DNA from: Candidatus Defluviicoccus seviourii
GTDB taxonomy: Bacteria > Pseudomonadota > Alphaproteobacteria > Rhodospirillales > Defluviicoccaceae
Reading direction: 5' to 3'
Assembly: GCA_900609035.2 (NCBI GenBank)
Contig: UXAT02000053.1
Coordinates: 1 to 64,000 of the forward strand
DNA: 64,000 nt
Shown here: positions 33,389 to 41,758 of the stretch, in pieces
Numbering within the stretch: position 1 is the stretch's first letter
Layout: every line of letters starts with the position of its first letter
Notes under the pieces: generated by a model
Database searches by the model: none
The model's input: only the letters and a program-made list of their open reading frames with translations
Told to the model about the DNA's origin: nothing
Translations under genes and position numbers: made by a program

Positions 33389-33645
33389 TGCCCCCAACCG
33401 ATCACAAGGCCGCGCTCGCCCGTCTGTTGGCCCAGGCCACGCCCACCGCGAGCCCAGCGCCGGCCATCACCGTCTATGGCGGCCAGGTCCAGATCGTCGT
33501 CGTCACCGGCGGCACCACCCACGTCGCCGCCCACACTGCGCCACCATCCGCACCACCGAGCTGCCCGGCCTGGCTCACCCGTCGCCGCGCCTTTCTGGCG
33601 GGCCTCCCCGACGCACCGCATATATATAAAGAGAAGCCGAAGTAA
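33388..33645 (+). CDS. Small protein cotranscribed with repressor
   Basis: 85 residues, ATG shared with the repressor stop (TGATG). AITVYGGQVQIVVVTGGTTHVAA and CPAWLTRRRAFLAGLPD are the main features. The first half is Pro/Ala-rich. No family recognised. Overlap with the repressor suggests a lysogeny-side role. Confidence 0.6.
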   Translation: MPPTDHKAALARLLAQATPTASPAPAITVYGGQVQIVVVTGGTTHVAAHTAPPSAPPSCPAWLTRRRAFLAGLPDAPHIYKEKPK

Positions 33646-33889
33646 TCCGCCCGCGACCTGGCCCGTGGCGCGTTGATCGGCACCCTAGCGAATTGCGACC
33701 ATTAGCTGTGCGGAAATCACCTGTTTTGTGTCTATCTTGCGCGCCGGGTCGTTTTCTTAACGCACTGTTTTTGTGCGTATATTAGCATCATCAAACGTGC
33801 ACCTGAGGTGCATGTTGTTACATTATAACATTTTGGCTAACGTATTGGGGCGCCGCGCGATTTTTGGTTTTGGCGTCACCCGGCGCACT

Positions 33890-33910
33890 GCCAACTTGGG
33901 TGTCGCGCAC
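33890..33910. repeat. Prophage end repeat L2 (candidate transposase-binding site)
   Basis: The plus strand reads GCCAACTTG, GGT, GTC, GC, GCAC. The same order of blocks recurs 123 bases away at the terminus. It is 20-odd bases long, the right size and spacing for a second MuA-type binding site. Confidence 0.65.
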
Positions 33911-33916
33911 GCAAAG

Positions 33917-33925
33917 TTATCCACA
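33917..33925. promoter_or_regulatory. Perfect DnaA box
   Basis: TTATCCACA matches the TTATNCACA consensus exactly. It lies 110 bases inside the phage end, seven bases from the L2 repeat. The phage itself encodes a DnaA domain IV-like protein at 27,058. Only one box was found, so this is not an origin by itself. Confidence 0.6.
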
Positions 33926-34012
33926 GGTGGGTTTCGGTTGTAAACGCGATTTCCGCCGCGTTTTCATCCCATTACGCGCCACAAAATCCCGACTAATCCC
34001 TGCGGTCTTACG

Positions 34013-34035
34013 GCCAACTTGCCTGTCAGGGCACA
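34013..34035. repeat. Prophage terminal repeat L1 and phage/host junction
   Basis: GCCAACTTG, CCT, GTC, AGG, GCAC, then A. Read from the phage end this starts TGTGCCCTGACAGGCAAG, with the TG terminus of Mu-type elements. The junction is at 34,033 or 34,035; a five-base target copy would be CAACC or ACCGA. Downstream the sulfatase frame opens at once. Confidence 0.7.
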
Positions 34036-36288
34036 ACCGATGACTCCGGCTTTGGAGTAACGGGCACCTTCGGTGGCGTGATCCCGACACCATCCTTAGA
34101 CCGGATTGCCAACAACGGCCTGCGCTACACCAACTTCAACTCGACCGCGCTCTGCTCCCCGACCCGGGCCGCCCTGATCACCGGGCGCAACCACCACTCG
34201 GTTGGTTACGGCGTCATTGCCGAACAGGCCACCGGCTTTCCCGGCTATGATTCGGTCATCACCGGGGACAAAGCAACGATCGGCAGGATCCTCAAGGACC
34301 ACGGCTACCGCACCTCGTGGTTCGGCAAGAACCATAACACGCCGGCGTTTCAGGCGACCGCGATCGGCCCCTTCGACCAGTGGCCGATCGGCATGGGCTT
34401 CGAATACTTCTACGGCTTCATGGGCGGCGATACCAATCAGTGGCAGCCGGCGAATCTGGCTCGCAACACCACCTACATCTATCCGTTCGTCGGCAACCCG
34501 AAATTCAATCTCATCACCGCAATGGCCGACGACGCCATCGCCTACATCAACCAGGTCAATACGCTCACGCCGGATCAGCCGTTCTTTGTCTACTACGTGC
34601 CCGGCGGCACCCATGCGCCGCACCACCCGACCCCGGAGTGGATCAAGAAAATCAGCGACATGCACTTGTTCGACGCGGGCTGGAACAAGCTGCGCGAAAC
34701 CATCTTCGCGAACCAGAAGAAGCTCGGCGTGATCCCCAAGGACGCCAACCTCACGCCCTGGCCGGACGACCTGTTGAAGCGCTGGGATCAGCTCAGCGAC
34801 GACGAAAAGAAGCTGTTCCTGCGTCAAGTCGACGTCTTCGCGGCTTACGTCGCCTACACCGATCATGAGATCGGCCGGGTCATCCAAGCGGTCGAAGACA
34901 TCGGCAAGCTCGACAACACCCTGATCATCTATATTAACGGCGACAACGGCACCAGCGCCGAGGGCACCTTGCTTGGCACCCCCAATGAGGTGGCCATGTT
35001 CAATGGTGTCGAGGTGCCGGTGGAGGTCCAGCTTAAGGAGTTCTATGACGTTTGGGGCTCCGAGCAGACCTACAACCACATGGCGGTACCGTGGGCCTGG
35101 GCCTTCGACACCCCGTTCTCGTGGACGAAGCAGATCGCTTCGCACTTCGGCGGCGTGCGCCAGGGCATGGCGATTTCATGGCCCAAGGTGATCAAGGATA
35201 AGGGCGGCATCCGCCACCAGTTCCACCACGTTATCGACATCGTTCCGACGATCCTGGAGGCTGCTGGAATCCGCCAGCCCGAGATCGTCGACGGCATACC
35301 GCAGAGCCCCATCGAGGGCGTCAGCATGCTGTACACCTTCGACGAAAAGAAGGCGGATGCACCCTCGACCCACAAGACCCAGTATTTCGAGATGTTTGGC
35401 GACCACGCCATCTACCACGACGGCTGGATCGCCAGCACCAAGGTGATGCGGCCGCCCTGGGTCATCGCCGGCGGGTTGGGCGCAGACCCGGCCACTTTCC
35501 CCTGGGAACTCTATGACCTGAACAAGGACTGGACTCAGTCGGAAGACGTCGCAGCGAAGTACCCCGAGAAGCTGAAAGAACTGCAGGATATCTTCTGGAA
35601 GGAAGCCAAGAAATACCAGGTGTTGCCGCTGGATGCCACCGTGGCGACCCGGCTCATCACCCCGCGCCCGAGCATCACCGCCGGCCGCAACGTGTTCACG
35701 TGGACCGCGCCGCTGACAGGTACGCCGAACGGCGATGCACCGAGCGTTCTCAACGCATCGTACAAGCTCACGGCAGAGGTCGAGATCCCGGCGGGTGGTG
35801 CCGAAGGAATGCTGATCACCCAGGGCGGGCGGTTCGCGGGCTATGGGTTTTACGTGCTGAAAAACAAGCCTGTATTTCTGTGGAACTTAGTGGACTTAAA
35901 GCGGATCCGCTGGGAGGGGCCCGAGCTGACGCCTGGCAAGCACACGCTCGAGTTCGATTTCAAGTACGACGGGCTGGGCATGGGCACCCTCGCCTACGCA
36001 AGCATGAGCGGCATCGGTCGCAGTGGTAGCGGCGTTCTCAAGGTTGACGGCAAGGAGGTCGCGACCAAGAAGATGGAACGGACGCTGCCGTTGATCATGC
36101 AATGGGACGAGAACCTCGACGTCGGCTCCGATACCGGAACGCCGGTGGAGGACGCCGACTACCAGGTGCCGTTCGCCTTCACGGGCAAGATCGACACGAT
36201 CACGCTGACGATCGACCGGCCACAGCTGTCGGCCGAAGACATCGAGAAGTTAAAGGCAGCACAGCGCAACAACAAGACAAGCGAGTGA
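34036..36288 (+). pseudogene. Arylsulfatase, 5'-truncated by prophage insertion
   Basis: The coding frame runs unbroken from the phage junction: TDDSGFGVTGTFGGVIPTPSLD, then the formylglycine motif ALCSPTRAALITGRNHH (CxPxR) and SYGVIA-type residues. Type I sulfatases have a leader of about 20-50 residues ahead of this DD metal motif, and that is missing. Remaining length is 750 residues. The C-terminal 190 residues form the extra beta domain (LRTEVEIP-type, ending DRPQLSAEDIEKL). The GTG at 34078 is a possible but unlikely rescue start because it removes the DD motif. Without the N-terminus it should be inactive. Confidence 0.88.
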
Positions 36289-36378
36289 TAGGAGCAAGAT
36301 ACCGGCAAGGGCGGTAACGGTCGCGCTTGCCCTGCCGAGGCGCGGAGTTCGGGCATTCGTTCTTGGAGACGCAATCCG

Positions 36379-37155
36379 GTGTCCATTCGTAGTGCCATAA
36401 CATTGTTTCTCGCCGTTGTCGTGATAACGGCGTGCGCGTCGACCGAGGTGACCGAGCGCCAGCGTTACAACGGCGAAAGGCTCCCGCGGCCCGAGCGGAT
36501 CATCATCCATGACTTCACGGCCAACCCTGCCGAGGTCCCGCCCGGATCGGCCTTTGCCGATCATACCGCTGGCGCGGTCGCGCCGACGGCTGATCAGCTC
36601 GCGGTTACCCGCAAACTGGGGGCCGAAGTTGCGAAGGAACTCGTCGCCAAGCTGAGCGATTCAGGGTTGCCCGCGGTCCGCGCTGCCGGACAACCGGCAC
36701 CCGCGATCAACGATATTGTCATCAGAGGCTATTTCGTCTCGGTCGACAAAGGCAGCGCAGCCGAGCGCGTGCTGGTCGGGTTCGGTGCCGGTGATGCCAA
36801 GCTTATGACGGCGGTCGAAGGCTACCAGATGACGTCTCAGGGTTTGCGTCTCCTCGGTAGCGCCGAAGTCAAGTCCGGCGGCGGAAAGATGCCGGGAGTG
36901 GTTGTGCCGTTGGCGGTGCTGGCGGCAACCGCGAACCCGATCGGCTTGATCGTCGGAGGCGCGGTCAAGGCCGCCGGAGAGATCGATGGTTCCGCCACCA
37001 TCGAAGGTTCAGCCAAGCGGACGGCGGACGAGATCGCGGCACAACTGAAGGAAGCCGCAGAGAAGCAAGGCTGGATCCCGGCCAGCACTGCAAGCGCGTA
37101 CCGATTTAGTGCGACAGACGCGACCCACTTTCGGCAAGAAGTTTCACAGGGTTGA
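36379..37155 (+). CDS. Outer-membrane-type lipoprotein, DUF4410-like
   Basis: 258 residues from GTG 36379. The N-terminal signal ends in lipobox VITAC (Cys19). Blocks RIIIHDFTANPAEVPPGSAF and AVTRKLGAEVAKELVAKLSDSGLPAVRA, then NDIVIRGYFVSVDKGSAAERVLVGFGAGDAKL match the DUF4410 family. It ends with a hydrophobic/glycine patch (VVVPLAVLAATANPIGLIVGGAV). It follows the sulfatase remnant by 90 bases, possibly in one operon. Function unknown; likely envelope stress or transport related. Confidence 0.75.
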   Translation: MSIRSAITLFLAVVVITACASTEVTERQRYNGERLPRPERIIIHDFTANPAEVPPGSAFADHTAGAVAPTADQLAVTRKLGAEVAKELVAKLSDSGLPAVRAAGQPAPAINDIVIRGYFVSVDKGSAAERVLVGFGAGDAKLMTAVEGYQMTSQGLRLLGSAEVKSGGGKMPGVVVPLAVLAATANPIGLIVGGAVKAAGEIDGSATIEGSAKRTADEIAAQLKEAAEKQGWIPASTASAYRFSATDATHFRQEVSQG

Positions 37156-37209
37156 GGCCGCAGCAGGAGAGGGCCTGCTGCGATAACTGAGAGAGGGAGA
37201 AAGCGAGCA

Positions 37210-37548
37210 ATGAAGACGACGATGTTGTTTGCCGCCGTCTTGGCGGTATCCGGTTTTGCTCTGTCCGCGCAGGCGCAAGACAACAAGTGCCAGAAAGCCG
37301 TAGCGGATGCGTTGTCCAATTACGGCGTCAAGTGGACCGACCTTAAGAACGTCCAGTGGGATGTCGACACCTGGAACACCTCCAGTCGGGGCGGCGGCAC
37401 CTCGATCAGCGGCTACCAGATGTACGCCGAGCCGGCGTCCTGTGCCAGTGGCGACATTATCGTTGAGATGGACGAAGGGTGCGGAATCAACGACATCGCC
37501 ACGCGTGGCGGGTGCCAGATCAAGGGCCTGCCGAACCGCTGGTGGTAG
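37210..37548 (+). CDS. Small secreted protein
   Basis: 112 residues. A Sec signal peptide (MKTTMLFAAVLAVSGFALSAQAQ) is followed by a mature part of about 88 residues with four cysteines. DNKCQKAVADALSNYGVKWTDL begins it; DIIVEMDEGCGINDIATRGGCQIKGLPNRWW ends it. The Cys count suggests disulfides in the periplasm. A GAGAGGGAGA motif precedes the ATG. No family recognised. It is followed by a strong terminator. Confidence 0.7.
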   Translation: MKTTMLFAAVLAVSGFALSAQAQDNKCQKAVADALSNYGVKWTDLKNVQWDVDTWNTSSRGGGTSISGYQMYAEPASCASGDIIVEMDEGCGINDIATRGGCQIKGLPNRWW

Positions 37549-37645
37549 CACATCAATGCTCGACGACCCGGGTCCAAATCGCCATTGGCTCGAGTTGCCG
37601 CGATTTCGACCCCGGGTCTGTCCAGCATTGTGATCGTCCACTCCG

Positions 37646-37689
37646 CCGCGCCCGTCCACGTCCATCGCGGAAGACGGGCGCGGCCTTTT
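37646..37689 (+). terminator. Rho-independent terminator after small secreted protein
   Basis: CCGCGCCCGTC (37,646-37,656) pairs perfectly with GACGGGCGCGG (37,673-37,683), followed by CCTTTTG. The stem is 11 base pairs with a 16-base loop. It ends the plus-strand sulfatase-side transcription unit and faces the minus-strand MFS gene end at 37817. Confidence 0.8.
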
Positions 37690-37816
37690 GTTTGTATCCT
37701 TCGGCTGGCGCCGCCACTGGCCGCTTCGTGCGGAGCCGGTACGACCTTCTGGTTCGACGATCACAAGAACAAGCCAGTCATCGCTGCGGTGGCAAGCAGT
37801 TACCACCCCCACGTGC

Positions 37817-39034
37817 TCACGCCGCCGGGGCGGGTTCCGGGCGGCGTACGCGTGCGCGCAGGACGAGGCCGGCGAGCAGCAGCACGGCCGCCGGGTACAC
37901 CGACGACAGGCGGTAGAGCGCATCCAGCGGCAGCACTGCTTGGAGGGCGCCGACGAGATATGAGCCCAGGCCGACGCCCACCATCAGGGCTGCGATCAGC
38001 ATCGATGACACCCAGGCGACGGCTTCCGGAAAGCGCTCCACTGCAAGGCTGATGGTCAGCGGCAGGAACGCCGAACAGGCGAGGCCTGCGAGCGCGAAGA
38101 AGCCGATGCCGGTGAGCGCGCTGTCCGCATGCGGCAGCAGCCAGAAGGCTGCGATCATCAGGCACGGCAGGGTGAGCCAGATCAGCCGTGCCGGCACACG
38201 CACGACGAGGAGCGTAATCACCAGCCGGCCGACGACGATCGCCCCCCAGAACGCCGAGAGTGCCAGGCCCGCGGTCATCTCCGGCAGGCCGCGGCTGTCG
38301 CGCAAATAGATCACCGCCCAGTTGGAAAACGTCCCTTCGGCGAAGGCGTAGATGACGGTGATGGCGGCGAACAGCCAGAACAGCGGCGCCGCAACCGGCG
38401 GCCGGGGATGACGGGTCCCGGACGCGACGTCGGCCGGCGGTGGCAATGCCGTGACCAGCACCGCCACCGCCAAAACTGCGCAGACTAGGCCCAGGATCAG
38501 CGGCAGGATGGCCCACATACCAGCCTCGATCAGCGGTGCCACCGCCAGCGGTGCGGTCGCGAGGCCCAGGCCGATCAGGGTGTGGGCTGCAACCAGCGCG
38601 GGTTCACCCTTGGCGGGGAAGAGCAGCCGCGGATAGCTGTTGATTGGTGCGCCGATCAGCCCGAAACCGAGACCGAGGCAGGCGGTGCCGGCGAACAGCA
38701 TGGTGACGCCTAAGGATTGAGGGAGCATCGCCGTTGCTGCCAGGAGCGCCTGGCTCAAGCCGTTGCAGGCTAGGGCAAGTGCGAGCAACGCCCGCAACCC
38801 AAGCTTTCGCGCCAGACTGCCGCCCGCCACCGCACCGGCAACGGCACAGGCAACCTGCGGCAAGAAGATGGCACCGTAGGCGGCGTCCGATAGTGCGAGC
38901 GTCTCCTTGAGCACGCCGCTCAAGGCCGGGAAGCTCACCAGCGTCATCCCCTGCACGAGCGCCGCCGTGTAGACAAGCGCAATCGCGGGCCACGTGGCAG
39001 GTGCTGCGACCGGCAGCGAGGGCGTAGGCTGCAT
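37817..39034 (-). CDS. MFS transporter
   Basis: 405 residues, about 12 membrane helices. The first helix region is WPAIALVYTAALVQGMTLVSFPALSG; GGSLARKLGLRALLALALACN (loop 2-3 motif RKLG) fits the major facilitator family. The second half starts near PLFWLFAAITVIYAFAEGTFSNW, resembling fucose/glucose-type permeases. It ends a five-gene operon with a GH63 glucosidase and two oxidoreductases, so a sugar or glycoside is the likely substrate. Start is 15 bases after the glucosidase stop. Confidence 0.85.
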   Translation of the reverse strand: MQPTPSLPVAAPATWPAIALVYTAALVQGMTLVSFPALSGVLKETLALSDAAYGAIFLPQVACAVAGAVAGGSLARKLGLRALLALALACNGLSQALLAATAMLPQSLGVTMLFAGTACLGLGFGLIGAPINSYPRLLFPAKGEPALVAAHTLIGLGLATAPLAVAPLIEAGMWAILPLILGLVCAVLAVAVLVTALPPPADVASGTRHPRPPVAAPLFWLFAAITVIYAFAEGTFSNWAVIYLRDSRGLPEMTAGLALSAFWGAIVVGRLVITLLVVRVPARLIWLTLPCLMIAAFWLLPHADSALTGIGFFALAGLACSAFLPLTISLAVERFPEAVAWVSSMLIAALMVGVGLGSYLVGALQAVLPLDALYRLSSVYPAAVLLLAGLVLRARVRRPEPAPAA

Positions 39035-39049
39035 GACGATGTCCTCCCG

Positions 39050-41758
39050 TTACTCGGCCGCCGCCGCTGCATGCGCCTGCTGCTCCCGCCAGTAGCGGGG
39101 AATGCCACGGCGGTAGCGGCGCATCACGAGGTTCGCGATCAGCCCGGTCCAGCCGGTCTGATGCGCGGCGCCGAGGCCCTGGCCGGTCTCGGCATGGAAA
39201 TACTCATAGAACAGCAGCAGGTCGCGCCAGCGCGCGTCGTTGGTGAACTGCGGCTGGCCCTGCATCGCCGCCACGGTGCCGTTCTGATCGCGGCGGTAGA
39301 TGTTGACGAGCCGCTCGGCAATGAGGTGCGCAATCTCCTGGAGGTTGAGCGCGGCACCGCCCAAGCTGGGCACCGCTACGGTGAAATTGTCGCCCAGGTA
39401 GCGGTAGAACTTCTCCAGCGACTGGACGAGCAGGAAGTTCACCGGCATCCAGATCGGCCCGCGCCAGTTCGAGTTGCCGCCGAACAGCGGCGAGTTCGAC
39501 TCGCCGGGGACGTACTCGATCATCGCCCAGCCGACGCCTGGCAACTCGCCCAGCTCTCGATGCTGTTCGTGGATCTTGCTGACGCTGCGGACGCCGAACG
39601 GCGAGAGAAACTGCGCCTCGTCAAGAAGCCGCCCGAGCAGCGGCTCAAGCATCGTGTGATCGACAACGGAGAGCAGGTGCTCGCCGCGCGCGTTCACGGT
39701 CTCCGGGCAGGCGCAGATGATGTTGCCGCGGAAAACGCCGCCGGCGTGGCGACGCAGGCGTTCGCGGAACCGCGGGGCGTGCGCGAGCAGGCGCTGATCG
39801 ACGATCTCGGTCGCATACAGCGGGATCAGGCCGACCATCGAGTAGACATCGATATGCCGGCTTGTCCCGTTCGGGCCGATGATCAGGTCCTTGAAGAAGC
39901 CGCTGCCTTCGTCCCAGATCGGCACGCCGCCGTCGGCATAGCCGGCGAGCGTGTTGGCAATGCTCAAGAACTGCTCGTAGGTCTGGATCGCGATATCCTC
40001 GTAGGCCGGATCGTCGGCCGTGAGCTCAAGCGCGATCAACGTCATGTTGAGCGCGAACATCGCCATCCAGCCGGTAGCGTCGGCCTGTTTGAGCCGGTAG
40101 CCACCCGGCAGCGGCTGCGAGCGGTCGAACACCGAGATGTTATCGAGACCGAGGAACCCGCCCTCGAAGACGTTACTGCCGTCGCCGTCCTTCTGGTTGA
40201 TCCACCAGGCGAAATTGAGCAGCAGCTTGTGGAAGACGCGGCCCAAAAACGCATGGTCGCCCAGGCCGCGCTGCACGCGCTCAGCGCGGAATACTTTCAA
40301 CGCACCCAGCGCGTGCACCGGCGGATTGACGTCGGAGAAGTTCCACTCATACGCCGGGATCTGGCCGTTCGGGTGCAGGTAGCGCTCGTTGACCATGATC
40401 TCGATCTGGTCCTTGGCGAAATCGACATCGACCAGGGCCAGCGCCGCGGTGTGAAACGCCAGATCCCAGGCGGCAAACCAGGGGTACTCCCAGGCATCCG
40501 GCATCGAGAGGATGTCGGCCGCCTTCATGTGCTTCCAGCGTGCATTACGACCGCACTGGCGCTCTGCCGGGGCGGGGAAGGCATCGCCATCGAGCCAGCG
40601 GCTGACATCGAAATGGAAGAACTGCTTGGAGAAGATCATCCCCGCCAGCGCCTGGCGGACGATGCGCCGGTCCTCGGCGTTCGCCTCGGGCAGCACCTCC
40701 GCATAGAAGGCATCGGCCTCCTCGCGCCTCGCCACAAAGACCGTCTCGCCGCGGGCAAACGGCTGGGCCAGAGGCCGTTCGGAAAGCACGAGATCGAGAT
40801 GCGTGGACCCGCCCGGCGGCACCGTCAGCGGGTGCCAGGAGGCGAACTTGGTGCCTGTGCCGTCCGTTCTGAGAGCACCTGTTTCGCCGTTGATGATGCG
40901 GCGATGGAAGGAGTCTTTGGCGTACGGGCTGGCGTGCGCGTCGCCCCAGAGCCGGCGGCCATTGGTCTCGTTCTCGGTGAAAAGCGGCGTTCCCTCCTGC
41001 GCACCATAGAGAAACGCCTGGCCCAGTTCTTCGTGCGCTGCCTCGATGGCCCAGGCGGCACCCTTGGGCGGCACGACGACACGGATGACCGGCTTGGCGG
41101 TTCCATCGCCCCATGACCAGGTGTTGCGGAACCACAAGGTCGGCAGCAGATGCAAGGTGGCCGGCTCCGGCCCGCGATTGGCCGCGGTGATGCGGATGTG
41201 AATCTCGTCCGGGCCGGCCTTGGCGCAGCACACCTCGACATCGAAGTAGCGGCCGTCGTCGAACAGGCCGGCTTCGCTCAGATTGAACGGCGGTTCGTGC
41301 CGGGAACGGCGCGCGTTCTCTTCGATCAGGCGCTCATAGGGGAAGCGGCGCTGCGGGTACTTGTAGAGGTAGCGCAGGAAGCTGTGGCTGGGCGTGGCGT
41401 CCTGATAGAAGTAGTACTCCTTGACGTCCTCGCCGCGGTTGCCCTGGTTGCCGGTCAGGCCGAACGCGCGCTCCTTGAGGATCGCATCGGCGCCGTTCCA
41501 AAGTGCCAAGGCGAAACACAGCCGCTGCTGGTCATCGGAAAGGCCGCCCAGGCCGTCCTCGCTCCAGCGATAGGCGCGCGAGCGCGCGTCGTCGTGGGAA
41601 AGGTAGTTCCAGGCGTTGCCGTCGGCGCTGTAGTCCTCGCGCACCGTCCCCCAGGCACGCTCGGAGAGGTAGGGTCCCCAGCGCCGCCAGTTTTCGACGC
41701 CTGAGCGCTGGTTTTCCAGACGTTGCCGTTCCGGGGCAAGGATCGTGCGAATGGTCAT
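39050..41758 (-). CDS. GH63-type glucosidase (MGH/YgjK-like)
   Basis: 902 residues, as expected for the bacterial GH63/GH-type glucosidases. N-terminal WRRWGPYLSERAWGTVREDYS and HDDARSRAYRWSEDGLGGLSDDQQ are hallmarks. The catalytic barrel includes WEYPWFAAWDLAFH near residue 425, GGFLGLDNISVFDRS near 540 and MFALNMTLIALELT. It ends EYFHAETGQGLGAAHQTGWTGL, as in the glucosylglycerate/mannosylglycerate hydrolase-like group. No signal peptide, so cytoplasmic. It overlaps the GMC gene by four bases. Substrate unknown. Confidence 0.88.
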   Translation of the reverse strand: MTIRTILAPERQRLENQRSGVENWRRWGPYLSERAWGTVREDYSADGNAWNYLSHDDARSRAYRWSEDGLGGLSDDQQRLCFALALWNGADAILKERAFGLTGNQGNRGEDVKEYYFYQDATPSHSFLRYLYKYPQRRFPYERLIEENARRSRHEPPFNLSEAGLFDDGRYFDVEVCCAKAGPDEIHIRITAANRGPEPATLHLLPTLWFRNTWSWGDGTAKPVIRVVVPPKGAAWAIEAAHEELGQAFLYGAQEGTPLFTENETNGRRLWGDAHASPYAKDSFHRRIINGETGALRTDGTGTKFASWHPLTVPPGGSTHLDLVLSERPLAQPFARGETVFVARREEADAFYAEVLPEANAEDRRIVRQALAGMIFSKQFFHFDVSRWLDGDAFPAPAERQCGRNARWKHMKAADILSMPDAWEYPWFAAWDLAFHTAALALVDVDFAKDQIEIMVNERYLHPNGQIPAYEWNFSDVNPPVHALGALKVFRAERVQRGLGDHAFLGRVFHKLLLNFAWWINQKDGDGSNVFEGGFLGLDNISVFDRSQPLPGGYRLKQADATGWMAMFALNMTLIALELTADDPAYEDIAIQTYEQFLSIANTLAGYADGGVPIWDEGSGFFKDLIIGPNGTSRHIDVYSMVGLIPLYATEIVDQRLLAHAPRFRERLRRHAGGVFRGNIICACPETVNARGEHLLSVVDHTMLEPLLGRLLDEAQFLSPFGVRSVSKIHEQHRELGELPGVGWAMIEYVPGESNSPLFGGNSNWRGPIWMPVNFLLVQSLEKFYRYLGDNFTVAVPSLGGAALNLQEIAHLIAERLVNIYRRDQNGTVAAMQGQPQFTNDARWRDLLLFYEYFHAETGQGLGAAHQTGWTGLIANLVMRRYRRGIPRYWREQQAHAAAAAE

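Larger units (their letters stand above)
1..34035 (-). mobile_element. Mu-like transposable prophage (incomplete at left window edge)
   Basis: Gene order follows Mu: repressor, Ner, transposase A, ATPase B, early genes, Mor, lysis, gp27-gp30, gpI, capsid, gp36-gp48, tail fibres. Late genes run on the minus strand toward position 1. The regulatory-side end is placed at 34,033 or 34,035, where the plus strand reads CACA immediately before sulfatase coding sequence, fitting the TG...CA ends of Mu-type elements. The tail-fibre end continues beyond the window, so the second end and the target-site duplication cannot be checked. No late gene looks broken, so the element could be intact; that is inference. 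Confidence 0.93.
33646..34035. other. Gene-free left end of the prophage with palindrome cluster
   Basis: No convincing gene was found here. It holds a hairpin (ACGCAC 33,760-33,765 / GTGCGT 33,773-33,778 with T-rich loop), a perfect palindrome (TGCACCT G AGGTGCA 33,798-33,812), a TGTTA/TAACA dyad (33,816-33,830), a DnaA box, and the two end repeats. The cluster is AT-richer than neighbours. It may end the repressor transcript and provide transposase or regulator sites. Confidence 0.6.

Noticed and set aside
1..33645. Many repeats of GCCGGC across the prophage considered as a regularly spaced recognition signal
   Set aside because: Frequency and spacing are irregular and consistent with high-GC codon use.
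34078..36288. GTG at 34078 as an intact sulfatase start
   Set aside because: It would remove the DD metal motif visible just upstream in the same frame, so a truncated pseudogene is more plausible.
39071..41116. 681-residue plus-strand open frame antisense to the GH63 gene
   Set aside because: No recognisable domain; the minus-strand GH63 protein explains the region.
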